DNA of 64,000 nucleotides from Ideonella sp. MAG2. GTDB taxonomy: Bacteria; Pseudomonadota; Gammaproteobacteria; Burkholderiales; Burkholderiaceae_C. The stretch is taken from positions 152,623 to 216,622 of the forward strand of contig PTEU01000002.1 in NCBI GenBank assembly GCA_004359425.1. The letters are read 5' to 3'. The translations under genes and the position numbers were made by a program. How positions within the stretch are numbered: the first letter of the stretch is position 1; each line of letters starts with the position of its first letter. This document shows, piece after piece, positions 24,818 through 33,380 of this stretch. Below the pieces are notes generated by a model. That model ran no database searches. It worked only from the letters and a program-made list of their open reading frames with translations, and was not told where the DNA came from.

Positions 24818-26734
24818 TTAGAATTCCAAGCCAGGAAATGCCGCAGAACTGCCGCCTGAGCGCCAGCGCAAGTGATTGTAATTGGTACCCATATCTTTCA
24901 ACACCTGCCGCATAGCCCGTTGATCCACTGAAATCCCCGAACTACGCAACTCCTCAAGACGTACAAGAGCTTCAGCTCTTTTTGAACCTCTTACGCCTAG
25001 CCCGTGAAGTCCCTCATGCAAACTAATATTTGCCGAGTATTCAAGGGCATCCAACTTTGCTCCAAGGAGAGCGTACTCTCTACCGCCCTCAGTCATTCTG
25101 AGAAATACTTTTGCTGAACCTCCCCTATTTACACCAACAAGCCCAGCCTCCTCAGGTAGCTCATTAGTATATTTCATGAATATTTTTCGGTTATCCAATG
25201 CTTGGACCACCTTCCTTCCGGCTTCAGTTCTCTCAATATATTTTCTTACCGCATTATATTCATTTTTATTGAGATCACCCCAATATCCATGAACATAGTC
25301 CCCATCCCCGCGAACAACCGCATCAACTGCCTTTTGTAAAAAACCCTTCTTGGGTGGCGGAAGCATCTTTGCTGCGCTTTCTGCCACACCGGCTTCGGGT
25401 GCAACACTGCCTACGCGCCCCCGCACCGAATCGTAGTACTGCCGACTCTGGCTCGCAATGGCTCGCGCAACATCGCTGCCCTTGTCCAGCACCCGATGCT
25501 GCTCATACAGCTTGTGCCCTAAGCCACCCGGCACATCCGCTTGCTTGGCAATCTCCGCATAGCGGGTCGCCCCCAAGAGCCGCCCTGCGATCTCTGGTGA
25601 CTCCTTCGCAAAGATCATGGCCGGTGTGTTGACCTGAATCTCTGCGTGGATGCCCGCCTTTGTCTTGATGCTGGCGTTGATGCCGCTGTAACCGAGCGCA
25701 TCGTCGGCTGCATTGATCACCTTGACCTTGGCGCCAGCCGCCGCAAGGTCATCGACGATGCGGGGGATGTCGGCTTCTCCCGCGATGATGGTGTTACGAG
25801 CCAAGTCATTGATGCGTGAGGCATTGCCGTCATAGTCGTTGACGACCTTCTGCCATGCCCGCTCGGCAGATTTGACGGGCGCTGTTGCTAGGTCTGCGTC
25901 GTATTTCTTGGCTATCGCACTGGCCAGCTCATCCACCTCCAGCTTGGCTGCCGGTGCAAGTTTGTAGACTTGCTGGAACGCTTCGTCACCAACTGGGGTC
26001 GCTCTGCCCATCGGCACGTCGACCTTTTCGGGCAACAACGCTGGCGACGAGACCTCTGGCGTCGGTGTGCGCACCAGCGTGGTCGGCGCTGCGGTATCGC
26101 TGTTGCGCAAGGCGCTCAGCAAGTCTGCCTTCACCTCCAAGTCTGGCACGCCCAACTTGGTTAGGCCCTTCGCACCCGCCTTGGCTACGGCTTTGAGGGC
26201 GCTTGCCCCGCCCCAGACAGCACCGCCTACATCTGCCCCCAACTCACCCCTTTCGACCGAGGCTTCGAAGTACAGGCCTTGGGCCTCCAGCTTGTCTGCC
26301 TTCGCCAGCCGGTTTGCGCCTGCCTCTATCAAATCGGTGGTCAAGGCCACAGGCTCCGTGACCACGCGGGTGACGAATTTGCCAATGGCCTCCATGGCTG
26401 CGCCCACCTTGACGGTGTGCTCTTGAATGGCCTCGTGCTGGTCGTCAAAACCCAGCGTGCTGCCCGTCAACCACTGCGCCCCCTTGATGATGCCCGTCCC
26501 CAGGGTGACCTCCGCGCTGACTGCCAGTTTGGCAACTTCTACGGTACCGACCACCACCGACTTGCCAACGCCTACCGCAGTGCCAAAGGTTCGTGCGTAG
26601 GCAGGAAGCTGGTTGATGTCACCCGATGAATTTGCATTGCCATTGACCAAGCTGTCGAGTTCATTCACTCCCGATTGGTCGCCCATGGGGATGGTTGCGC
26701 TTGGGCGTGTGGATGCTTGCGCATACGGATTCAC
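24818..26734 (-). CDS. Polymorphic toxin cassette: RelA/SpoT-like domain plus C-terminal HExxH zincin
   Basis: A 638-residue reading from GTG 26734, itself a 5'-truncated cassette because SADVNPYA just upstream is the end of a longer carrier. Residues 1-250: Ala/Gly-rich pre-toxin region. Residues about 289-430: RelA/SpoT-like nucleotidyltransferase fold with RINDLARNTII, GYSGIN (349-354) and AEIQVNT (364-370). Residues about 470-638: terminal domain with HEGLH at 573-577 and glutamates at 588 and 594-595 as possible third zinc ligand, so a metallopeptidase toxin. Immunity gene follows by two bases. The last 1.4 kb is poorer in GC toward the 3' end. Confidence 0.7.
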   Translation of the reverse strand: MNPYAQASTRPSATIPMGDQSGVNELDSLVNGNANSSGDINQLPAYARTFGTAVGVGKSVVVGTVEVAKLAVSAEVTLGTGIIKGAQWLTGSTLGFDDQHEAIQEHTVKVGAAMEAIGKFVTRVVTEPVALTTDLIEAGANRLAKADKLEAQGLYFEASVERGELGADVGGAVWGGASALKAVAKAGAKGLTKLGVPDLEVKADLLSALRNSDTAAPTTLVRTPTPEVSSPALLPEKVDVPMGRATPVGDEAFQQVYKLAPAAKLEVDELASAIAKKYDADLATAPVKSAERAWQKVVNDYDGNASRINDLARNTIIAGEADIPRIVDDLAAAGAKVKVINAADDALGYSGINASIKTKAGIHAEIQVNTPAMIFAKESPEIAGRLLGATRYAEIAKQADVPGGLGHKLYEQHRVLDKGSDVARAIASQSRQYYDSVRGRVGSVAPEAGVAESAAKMLPPPKKGFLQKAVDAVVRGDGDYVHGYWGDLNKNEYNAVRKYIERTEAGRKVVQALDNRKIFMKYTNELPEEAGLVGVNRGGSAKVFLRMTEGGREYALLGAKLDALEYSANISLHEGLHGLGVRGSKRAEALVRLEELRSSGISVDQRAMRQVLKDMGTNYNHLRWRSGGSSAAFPGLEF

Positions 26735-26746
26735 ATCCGCCGACGG
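26720..26746 (-). repeat. 27-bp SADVNPYA-coding repeat, copy 2
   Basis: Exact match to 19484-19510. On its upstream (minus-strand) side the sequence jumps into a metallo-beta-lactamase gene of the other strand, so the cassette was joined here at or within the repeat. Confidence 0.85.
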
Positions 26747-26747
26747 A

Positions 26748-27420
26748 GCTGATCAACACCCACTATCACGGTGACCACTTCTTGGGCAACCAAGCCTTTG
26801 TGGAGGCCTTCGGCCAAGCCTTGCCCATTTATGCCCACCCCTTCAGCCGCCAACACATTTCGGGCGCGGCCGGGAGCATGTGGCGCAGCATGATGGAGCG
26901 CTGGACCAACGGCGCATCCGCTGGCACCGAGCTGGTGGTGCCGACCCATGACGCCGTGCACGGCCAAGAGCTGCGCTTTGGCGATACGCTGCTGCGCTGC
27001 CACCACTATGGCGTGGCCCACACGCCCGGCGACATTTGCGTGGAGGTGGTTAACGACAAAGTGGTGATGGTGGGCGATGTGGCCATGAACCGCCGCATTG
27101 CCAATATGGATGACGGCAGCTATTTAGGCAGCCTCAAGACCATGAGCGAGTTGGCGCGCGCCACCCAAGCCACACTCTGGGTGCCCGGCCATGGCGATGC
27201 CTCCCCCACCCTGCTGGCCGAGCAAAGCGAGCTGTTTGAGGGCATTTACCGCCCCTGCGAGCAGGCCGTTAAAGCAGGCCAAGACGAAGCCGCCGCCAAG
27301 GCCCGCGTGCTGGCCGACCCGCGTGTGAAAAAGCATGCCCCGCACACCCAGGGCTGGGACAGCAATATCGGCAAGTACATCAGCCTGGCCTATTTGGAAG
27401 CCGAGAAGGAGGCTTTCTGA
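26748..27420 (+). CDS. MBL-fold hydrolase, N-terminally truncated
   Basis: Metallo-beta-lactamase-fold protein lacking its first 80-100 residues. The frame reads ELINTHYHGDHFLGNQAF, giving the HxHxDH zinc motif, then HTPGDICVEV and GDVAMNRR and VPGHGDASP with the later zinc-site histidine and aspartate. No credible start exists; upstream codons come from the toxin cassette. Such hydrolases with long C-terminal tails occur beside sulfur-oxidation genes (SoxH-like), which fits the region, but the exact subfamily is not certain. Its stop overlaps the methyltransferase start. Confidence 0.75.
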
Positions 27421-28034
27421 TGCAGAGCTTTTGGAACGAACGCTTCGCCGCACCGGGCTATAAGTACGGCACAGCACCGAATGCCTTCTTGGTGGAACAA
27501 GCCGCCGCTTGGCCAGCCCCGCGAGCCGTGTTGGCCGTGGGCGATGGCGAGGGGCGCAACGGCGTGTGGCTGGCCGAGCAAGGGCACCAGGTGCTGGCCG
27601 TGGATTACGCCCAAACCGGGCTGGACAAAGCCCTGGCACTGGCCCAGCAACGCAGCGTGCCGCCCGGCCGCTATGCCACGCTGTGCGCAGACTTAGCGGC
27701 CTGGCAACCCGCCCCCCAAAGCACCGAGGCCGTGGTGCTGATTTATTGCCACCTGGCGTCTGCCCTGCGCCGCCCCGCTCACCGGCACCTGGCTCGCAGC
27801 CTCAAAGCGGGTGGCGTGCTGGTGCTGGAGGCCTTTCACCCCACGCAAAAGGGCCGCCCCAGCGGTGGCCCGCAAGACGTGGACATGCTCTACACCCTGG
27901 ACGACCTGCGCGCAGACTTTGCGGGCGAGCTCGATGAGGTGCTGGGTTGGGAAGGTGAAGTGAGGTTGGATGAAGGCCCTGGCCACCAAGGCCTGGGTTG
28001 GGTGACCCGTTTTGTGGGCCTGCGGCCTGAATGA
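27420..28034 (+). CDS. Class I SAM-dependent methyltransferase
   Basis: A 204-residue cytoplasmic methyltransferase with TehB/thiopurine-type features: FWNERFAAPGYKYGTAPN at the N-terminus, motif I VLAVGDGEGRNGVWLA (about 39-54), the acidic ribose-binding VDYA and a later GGVLVLEAFHP. The start ATG overlaps the MBL gene stop (TGATG), so they are coupled. The substrate is unknown; relatives act on small thiol, selenium or tellurium compounds. Confidence 0.85.
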   Translation: MQSFWNERFAAPGYKYGTAPNAFLVEQAAAWPAPRAVLAVGDGEGRNGVWLAEQGHQVLAVDYAQTGLDKALALAQQRSVPPGRYATLCADLAAWQPAPQSTEAVVLIYCHLASALRRPAHRHLARSLKAGGVLVLEAFHPTQKGRPSGGPQDVDMLYTLDDLRADFAGELDEVLGWEGEVRLDEGPGHQGLGWVTRFVGLRPE

Positions 28035-28166
28035 GCCTTGTCAAGCCCGGCGGTTTGATCTGGCGCATGGCGCGGGTGCCACAAACCGCGCGCCGGGCGA
28101 GCCCTAGCTTGGTTAATCAGTGTTTTCACCAGCTTCGCGTCAGCCTCTTGGCCTTAATATCTGTTT

Positions 28167-28634
28167 TTGCTTATTTATAGATTTTTGCCTTGGTCTGCCA
28201 AGGCTGCGCTATCCAGCAAGGAAGGCCTAAGCTCGCGCATCGAGGTCCACGCCATCATTGCAGTGAAGGGGGCCATGCCGGCCCGGGCTTGGCGGGTCAA
28301 CCCGGCACTGACCAACCCCAAATTGTTTGCGCGGGACCGCCAGCTCTGTGCCTATTGCGGCCACCACTTTGCGCTGGACGACCTGACCCGCGAGCACATC
28401 AGCCCGGTATCCCGGGGCGGGGAGGACAGTTGGATGAACTGCATCACCGCCTGCCGGGGCTGCAACGGCCACAAGGGCAACCGCCTGCCCGAAGAGGCGC
28501 GCATGAGCCTGATGTACCTGCCCTATGTGCCCAGCCTGCATGAAGACATGATCTTGCGGGGACGGCGAATTTTGTCGGACCAAATGGAATTTTTGCTGGC
28601 CAGCGTGCCCCGAGGCAGCCGCTTGCACGGCTGA
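28167..28634 (+). CDS. HNH endonuclease-family protein, N-terminus doubtful
   Basis: HNH nuclease-fold protein. The zinc and active-site pattern is complete: CAYCGHHF, then REHISPVSRGGEDSWMNCITAC and CRGCNGHKGNRLP. Relatives in this order have about 40 more N-terminal residues ending in an RGG segment; here homology begins around GLSSRIEVHAIIAVKG, and the preceding codons (from TTG 28167) look unrelated, so the 5' part is probably missing. Function is likely DNA related; it is not obviously linked to the sox genes that follow. Confidence 0.75.
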   Translation: MLIYRFLPWSAKAALSSKEGLSSRIEVHAIIAVKGAMPARAWRVNPALTNPKLFARDRQLCAYCGHHFALDDLTREHISPVSRGGEDSWMNCITACRGCNGHKGNRLPEEARMSLMYLPYVPSLHEDMILRGRRILSDQMEFLLASVPRGSRLHG

Positions 28635-28701
28635 GGCGGGCGCTCTTTACGGGGGGTATGGCGGGTTGGCGCGGAGTGGCCCAGCCTATTAATCGGTGTA
28701 T

Positions 28702-28717
28702 GCTTATATTTATAAGC
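28702..28717. promoter_or_regulatory. Perfect palindrome upstream of soxC
   Basis: GCTTATA-TT-TATAAGC is a perfect seven-base inverted repeat with a two-base centre in the gap before soxC. Size and AT content fit an ArsR-type operator, as used by sulfur-responsive repressors. Its link to soxC is weakened because a deletion join lies just after it. Confidence 0.4.
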
Positions 28718-28742
28718 CACTGCCGATACCGCGCAGGCCTCG

Positions 28743-29774
28743 GTGTCGTTTGCGCCCTTGCAGTCGCTGTTCGGCATCGTCACGCCCTCGGGCCTGCACT
28801 TCGAACGCCACCACCAAGGTTGGTGGGACATCGACCCCTCCAAGCACCGCTTGATGATCAATGGCTCAGACGACAGCCTGTTGAAGACACCCAAGGTCTT
28901 CACCATGGACGAGCTGATGCGCCTGCCCTCTGTCTCGCGCTTCCACTTCATTGAGTGTGGTGCCAACACCGGCATGGAGTGGGGCAATGTGGCGGTGCCC
29001 ACGGTGCAGTACACCCACGGCATGATCAGTTGCAGCGAGTTCACCGGCGTGCCGTTGAAGATCTTGCTGGACATGTGCGGCGTCGATTACAAGCGTGCCC
29101 GCTTTGTGCTGGGCGAAGGCGCGGATGGCTCCTCCATGACCCGCACCGTGCCCATGGAGTTGATTGAGTCGGGCGAGGCCTTTGTGGCCTATGGCCAAAA
29201 CGGAGAGATGCTGCGCCCCGAGAACGGCTACCCGCTGCGCCTGGTGGTGCCTGGCGTGCAGGGCGTGAGCTGGGTCAAGTACCTGCGCCGCATTGAAGTG
29301 GGCGACAAGCCCTATGGTGCCAAAGACGAAGCAGTGCACTACATCGACCTGATGAAGGACGGTACACATCGCCAGTACACCAGCACTCAGGAGTGCAAGA
29401 GCGTGGTGACCACGCCCTCTGGCGGCCAAGTGCTGTTGGACAAAGGCTTCTACAACATCTCGGGCTTGGCTTGGTCGGGCAAGGGCAAGATCAAGCGCGT
29501 GGATGTCTCGGTGGACAGCGGCCGCAACTGGCGCAGCGCTCGCTTAGAAGGGCCGGTGATGAGCAAGTCGCTGACCCGCTTCAACATCGACTGGAGCTGG
29601 GATGGCAAGCCCGCCATCATCCAAAGCCGCGCCATGGACGAGACCGGCTATGTGCAGCCCAGCTACCAGCAAAGCCGCGCCGTGCGTGGCACACGCTCGA
29701 TCTATCACAACAACTCCATCCAGTCCTGGCTGGTCCAGGAAAGCGGCGAGGTGAAGAATGTCCAGCTCTCCTAA
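28743..29774 (+). CDS. soxC: SoxC, sulfane dehydrogenase molybdopterin subunit, N-truncated
   Basis: Catalytic Mo subunit of periplasmic Sox(CD)2, which oxidises the sulfane sulfur bound to SoxY. The sulfite-oxidase fold is clear: HFIECGANTGMEWGN carrying the molybdenum-ligand cysteine region, then YGQNGEMLRPENGYPLRLVV and a dimerisation domain. At 343 residues it lacks the twin-arginine signal and about 80 residues found in SoxC; an in-frame TAA at 28713-28715 precedes the first homologous codons (ASVSFAPLQ). It overlaps soxD by 17 bases. As written it would not be exported. Confidence 0.88.
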   Translation: MSFAPLQSLFGIVTPSGLHFERHHQGWWDIDPSKHRLMINGSDDSLLKTPKVFTMDELMRLPSVSRFHFIECGANTGMEWGNVAVPTVQYTHGMISCSEFTGVPLKILLDMCGVDYKRARFVLGEGADGSSMTRTVPMELIESGEAFVAYGQNGEMLRPENGYPLRLVVPGVQGVSWVKYLRRIEVGDKPYGAKDEAVHYIDLMKDGTHRQYTSTQECKSVVTTPSGGQVLLDKGFYNISGLAWSGKGKIKRVDVSVDSGRNWRSARLEGPVMSKSLTRFNIDWSWDGKPAIIQSRAMDETGYVQPSYQQSRAVRGTRSIYHNNSIQSWLVQESGEVKNVQLS

Positions 29775-30846
29775 ATCACCCACCATGCGCACACGCCTGA
29801 CTCTGGCCCTCGCCTTGGCCACCCTGAGCACCGCGTCGCTGGCGCAGTCCACCGCCTACCCCGGCGTAGGCCGCCCGGCCACACCCAAAGAAGTGGCCGC
29901 CTGGGACATCGATGTTCGCCCCGATTTCAAAGGCCTGCCCAAGGGCTCTGGCTCGGTGGCCAAGGGCCAAGATGTGTGGGAGGCCAAGTGCGCGTCTTGC
30001 CACGGCGTGTTTGGTGAGGCCAACGAAGTGTTCTCACCATTGGTGGGCGGCACCACCGCCGATGACGTGAAAACGGGCCGTGTGGCCAAGCTGCTGGACC
30101 CGACTTTCCCTGGCCGCACCACCTTGATGAAAGTCTCCAGCGTTTCAACGATCTGGGACTACATCAACCGCGCCATGCCCTGGACGGCACCGAAGTCTCT
30201 GAGCACGGAAGAGGTCTATGGCGTCACCGCCTATCTGCTGAACATGGGCGGCATCGTGCCGGACAACTTCGTGCTGTCCGACAAGACCATCGCCGAAGCC
30301 CAGGCCCGCATGCCCAACCGCAACGGCATGACCACCGACCATGCCATGTGGCCAGGCAAGGGCATCGGGCATAACAAGCCCGACGTGCAAGCCAAGGCCT
30401 GCATGACCGACTGTGCGCCCGAAGCCAAGGTCAGCTCCTTCTTGCCCGCCTTTGCGCGCAACAACCACGGCAACCTGGCGGAGCAAAACCGCTTGGTCGG
30501 CCCGCAGCGCGGTGCGGACACCACCCAGCCCGAAGGCAGCGCACCGGCCAAGGCCGCGCCAGCCGCTGCCCCTAAGGCCGACGCAGGTGCCGCCGCCGCG
30601 CTGGCCTTGATCAACAAACACACTTGCGTGGCTTGCCACGGTGTGGAGAGCAAGTTGGTCGGCCCGGGCTTCCGCGAGGTCAGCAAAAAAGTAGCTGGCA
30701 AAGCGGATGCTGTGGACTATCTGACGGCCAAGATCAAGGCAGGTGGTGTGGGCGTGTGGGGCCAAATCCCCATGCCTGCGCAAACCCTGCCCGACGCCGA
30801 CGCCCGCGCCATCGCGCAGTGGATCGTCGACGGCTCCAAGAAGTAA
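29758..30846 (+). CDS. soxD: SoxD, diheme cytochrome c subunit of sulfane dehydrogenase
   Basis: Electron-accepting partner of SoxC in the periplasm. After a signal peptide (RTRLTLALALATLSTASLAQ) come heme site one, CASCH at 78-82, a proline/alanine linker (APAKAAPAAAPKADAGAA) and heme site two, CVACH near residue 286, in a cytochrome c domain. Length 362 is typical. Start ATG 29758 is preferred because GAGGTGAAGA precedes it; ATG 29785 has no such site. The overlap with soxC implies coupled translation. Confidence 0.93.
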   Translation: MSSSPKSPTMRTRLTLALALATLSTASLAQSTAYPGVGRPATPKEVAAWDIDVRPDFKGLPKGSGSVAKGQDVWEAKCASCHGVFGEANEVFSPLVGGTTADDVKTGRVAKLLDPTFPGRTTLMKVSSVSTIWDYINRAMPWTAPKSLSTEEVYGVTAYLLNMGGIVPDNFVLSDKTIAEAQARMPNRNGMTTDHAMWPGKGIGHNKPDVQAKACMTDCAPEAKVSSFLPAFARNNHGNLAEQNRLVGPQRGADTTQPEGSAPAKAAPAAAPKADAGAAAALALINKHTCVACHGVESKLVGPGFREVSKKVAGKADAVDYLTAKIKAGGVGVWGQIPMPAQTLPDADARAIAQWIVDGSKK

Positions 30847-30917
30847 AACCACCCTCGCCTCTATTCGTGTATTGCGATAGAGTCAAACTGATTACCGCCC
30901 ACCCTAGGAGTTGTGAA

Positions 30918-31376
30918 ATGCAAACCCGTCGTCAAATGCTCGCGCACAGCGCGACCGTCGCTGGCCTGATGGCCGCCGCAGGCCTGTTGCCTGCCTCTGC
31001 CATGGCTGCCTGGAATGGCGGTGCCTTCGAAGCCAAAAACATGGCCGACCTGATGAAGGCCCTGGGAGGCAATGCGCCCGCCGAGAGCAAAGATGTCACC
31101 GTCACCGGCCCCGACATCGCCGAGAACGGTGCTGTGGTGCCCGTGGGTGCCTCGACCAGCCTGCCGGGCGTCAAGCGTCTGTTGATCTTGATCGAGAAAA
31201 ACCCCTCCATGCTGGCCGCCTCTTTTGATGTGACCGACGCCATTGAGGCCAATGTGGCCACCCGCGTCAAGATGGGCCAGTCCTCCGATGTCTACGCCGT
31301 GGCGATGATGAACGACGGCAAGGTGCTGTTTGCCAAGAAGGAAGTCAAGGTCACCTTGGGTGGGTGCGGCGGTTAA
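30918..31376 (+). CDS. soxY: SoxY, sulfur carrier subunit
   Basis: Carrier protein that holds the sulfur intermediate on a C-terminal cysteine. The 152-residue chain has a twin-arginine signal (QTRRQMLAHSATVAGLMAAAG) and ends exactly in GGCGG, the swinging-arm motif with the carrier cysteine. AGGAG lies eight bases before ATG 30918, so longer readings are rejected. It forms a complex with SoxZ encoded next; both are folded partners exported together. Confidence 0.95.
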   Translation: MQTRRQMLAHSATVAGLMAAAGLLPASAMAAWNGGAFEAKNMADLMKALGGNAPAESKDVTVTGPDIAENGAVVPVGASTSLPGVKRLLILIEKNPSMLAASFDVTDAIEANVATRVKMGQSSDVYAVAMMNDGKVLFAKKEVKVTLGGCGG

Positions 31377-31443
31377 GCCTGCGCCCTTGGCCGTGGCCAA
31401 CCAACATCCTCATTTGTTAGCACTCAATTTTTAGGAGCCCCTC

Positions 31444-31755
31444 ATGGCTGATCCCATGCGCATCCGCGCCCAAGCTTCCGGCGACAAAACCACTGTCCGC
31501 GTTCTCATGAGCCACGAAATGGAAACCGGCCTGCGTAAAGACGCTGCCGGCAAGGCCATTCCTGCCTGGTTCATTCAAGAGCTGTCCGCCAGCCTGAACG
31601 GTAAGGTGGTGATGACCTCTCAGTTCGGCCCCTCTGTGTCCAAGAACCCGTTCCTGCAGTTCACCATCAAAGGTGCCAAGGCGGGCGATAAAGTGGCCGT
31701 GACCTGGACCGACAACAAGGGCGACAAGCGTACTGACGAAGCCACTGTGAGCTGA
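31444..31755 (+). CDS. soxZ: SoxZ, partner of SoxY
   Basis: A 103-residue protein without its own signal peptide, expected to be exported with SoxY. The beta-sandwich pattern (MRIRAQASGDKTTVRVLMSH, then AWFIQELSASLNGK and KAGDKVAVTW) is standard SoxZ. AGGAG precedes the start. A strong hairpin follows the stop, separating soxYZ from soxAXB in transcript level or stability. Confidence 0.95.
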   Translation: MADPMRIRAQASGDKTTVRVLMSHEMETGLRKDAAGKAIPAWFIQELSASLNGKVVMTSQFGPSVSKNPFLQFTIKGAKAGDKVAVTWTDNKGDKRTDEATVS

Positions 31756-31774
31756 CCGACCCCTTCGCACGAAC

Positions 31775-31794
31775 ACACCCGCCTCGGCGGGTGT
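31775..31794 (+). terminator. Hairpin after soxZ
   Basis: ACACCCGCC-TC-GGCGGGTGT is a perfect nine-base inverted repeat with no T run after it. It may stabilise the soxCDYZ mRNA end or attenuate reading into soxA rather than terminate fully. Confidence 0.5.
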
Positions 31795-31844
31795 TCGCGC
31801 ATGAGATAGGCCTTCCAAACACGCATAACGGAGACAAGCAGTCT

Positions 31845-32678
31845 ATGTCCAAGCTCACCCAGCGCAGCACACACGTCCGCCGCCTTTGGCCCATGGCCAT
31901 GGGCCTGCTGGCAAGCGCCTTTGCACTGCCCGCCACAGCCCAAAAGTCTGCCGCTGACGGCATTGCTGAGTACCGCGCCATGCTGGCCGACGGCAACCCC
32001 GCCGAGCTGTTCGAAGCCAAGGGCGAAGACCTCTGGAAGCAAAAGCGTGGCCCCAAGGCCGCCTCTCTGGAAAAGTGCGACCTGGGCAAGGGCCCGGGTG
32101 TGGTCAAAGGCGCATGGGTGGAGTTGCCGCGCTACTTTGCCGACACCCAGCGCGTGCAAGACCTGGAGTCTCGCCTGCTGACCTGCATGGAGACGCTGCA
32201 AGGCTTTGATGCCAAGAAGATTGCCGCCACGCCTTTTGGCAAAGACGAGCAAAAGACCATGGAGGCCTTGGCGGCGTGGATCTCCGGCGAGTCCAAAGGC
32301 CTGCGGATGGCCTTGCCACAGAGTCACCCCGCTGAGAAGCAGATGTACGAGATGGGCAAGCGCGCCTTCTTCTTCCGGGGTGGGCCCATGGACTTTGCTT
32401 GCGCCACTTGCCACGGCGAAGCCGGTAAGCGCATCCGCCTACAAGACCTGCCCGACCTGCGCAGCAACCCCGGTGATGGCGTCGGCTTTGCCGCCTGGCC
32501 GGCCTACCGCGTGTCGAGCGGCGAGATGTGGAGCATGCAGCGCCGCTTGAACGACTGCTACCGCCAGCAGCGCTTCCCCTACCCCGGCTTTGCCTCGGAT
32601 GTCACCGTGGCACTGAGTGTGTACATGGGCGTGAACGCCAAGGGTGCCGAGAGCATCACCCCCGCCATCAAGCGCTGA
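31845..32678 (+). CDS. soxA: SoxA, c-type cytochrome of the SoxAX complex
   Basis: SoxAX joins thiosulfate to the SoxY cysteine. The 277-residue protein has a signal peptide (WPMAMGLLASAFALPATA), one heme site CATCH (near 185) and the later cysteine in LNDCYRQQRFPYPG that forms the cysteine-persulfide heme ligand. This is the single-heme SoxA type. ATG 31845 begins the signal; a longer reading passes through the intergenic hairpin and is rejected. soxX follows 16 bases later. Confidence 0.94.
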   Translation: MSKLTQRSTHVRRLWPMAMGLLASAFALPATAQKSAADGIAEYRAMLADGNPAELFEAKGEDLWKQKRGPKAASLEKCDLGKGPGVVKGAWVELPRYFADTQRVQDLESRLLTCMETLQGFDAKKIAATPFGKDEQKTMEALAAWISGESKGLRMALPQSHPAEKQMYEMGKRAFFFRGGPMDFACATCHGEAGKRIRLQDLPDLRSNPGDGVGFAAWPAYRVSSGEMWSMQRRLNDCYRQQRFPYPGFASDVTVALSVYMGVNAKGAESITPAIKR

Positions 32679-32694
32679 TCTGCCAGGAGTCACC

Positions 32695-33348
32695 ATGAAG
32701 AAGTTTTTCAACGCACATCGCATTGCTCTGGGCGCAGTGGCAGCGGCGGCCCTGGCGGGTTGCGCCTCTATGCCGTCCGAGTCGGACCTGGCCGCCCAGT
32801 TCTCGCAAATGATGAACTCGTCTTTCCGCGATGAGGGCATTGCCAAAGTGGACCGCTTGCAGCAGGAGCCTTCGCAAGCGGCCTGCTCCACCGGCACAGC
32901 GCCTGACGAAGCAACCAGCAAGAAGATCGAAACGGCTGCATTGGCGAGCATCAAACCACCCAGTGACGGCAAGTATCTCGGCGACTGGAAAGAAGGCGAA
33001 AAGCTGGCGCAAAACGGGCGAGGCATGACTTGGACCGATAAGAGCGCTGCAGCGTCCGCCAACGGTGGCAATTGCTACAACTGCCACCAGATCAACAAGG
33101 CTGAAATTTCCTTTGGCACCATCGGCCCCAGCCTCTACAACTACGGCAAGCTGCGCGGCGTGAGCAACCCCAACGACCCAGGCTCCAAAGCCATCGTGGA
33201 CTACACCTGGGGCAAGCTCTACAACGGCTGGGCCTACAACGCCTGCTCCAACATGCCGCGCTTTGGCCACAAGGGCTTGCTGGACGAGAGCCAGATGAAG
33301 CACATCATGGCCCTGTTGTTGGACCCGGCCTCACCGGTCAATCAATAA
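32695..33348 (+). CDS. soxX: SoxX, monoheme cytochrome c
   Basis: Small subunit of SoxAX. The N-terminus ends in a lipobox-like LAGC, so it may be lipid-anchored. The heme site is CYNCH in GGNCYNCHQINKAEISFG, and the sequence YNACSNMPRFGHKG carries the likely methionine ligand. At 217 residues it has an N-terminal extension compared with minimal SoxX, seen in several betaproteobacteria. AGGAG precedes ATG 32695. It is followed by a long stem-loop before soxB. Confidence 0.93.
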   Translation: MKKFFNAHRIALGAVAAAALAGCASMPSESDLAAQFSQMMNSSFRDEGIAKVDRLQQEPSQAACSTGTAPDEATSKKIETAALASIKPPSDGKYLGDWKEGEKLAQNGRGMTWTDKSAAASANGGNCYNCHQINKAEISFGTIGPSLYNYGKLRGVSNPNDPGSKAIVDYTWGKLYNGWAYNACSNMPRFGHKGLLDESQMKHIMALLLDPASPVNQ

Positions 33349-33380
33349 GCGCATTGCGCTTGAGCCCTTAACCGCTTACC

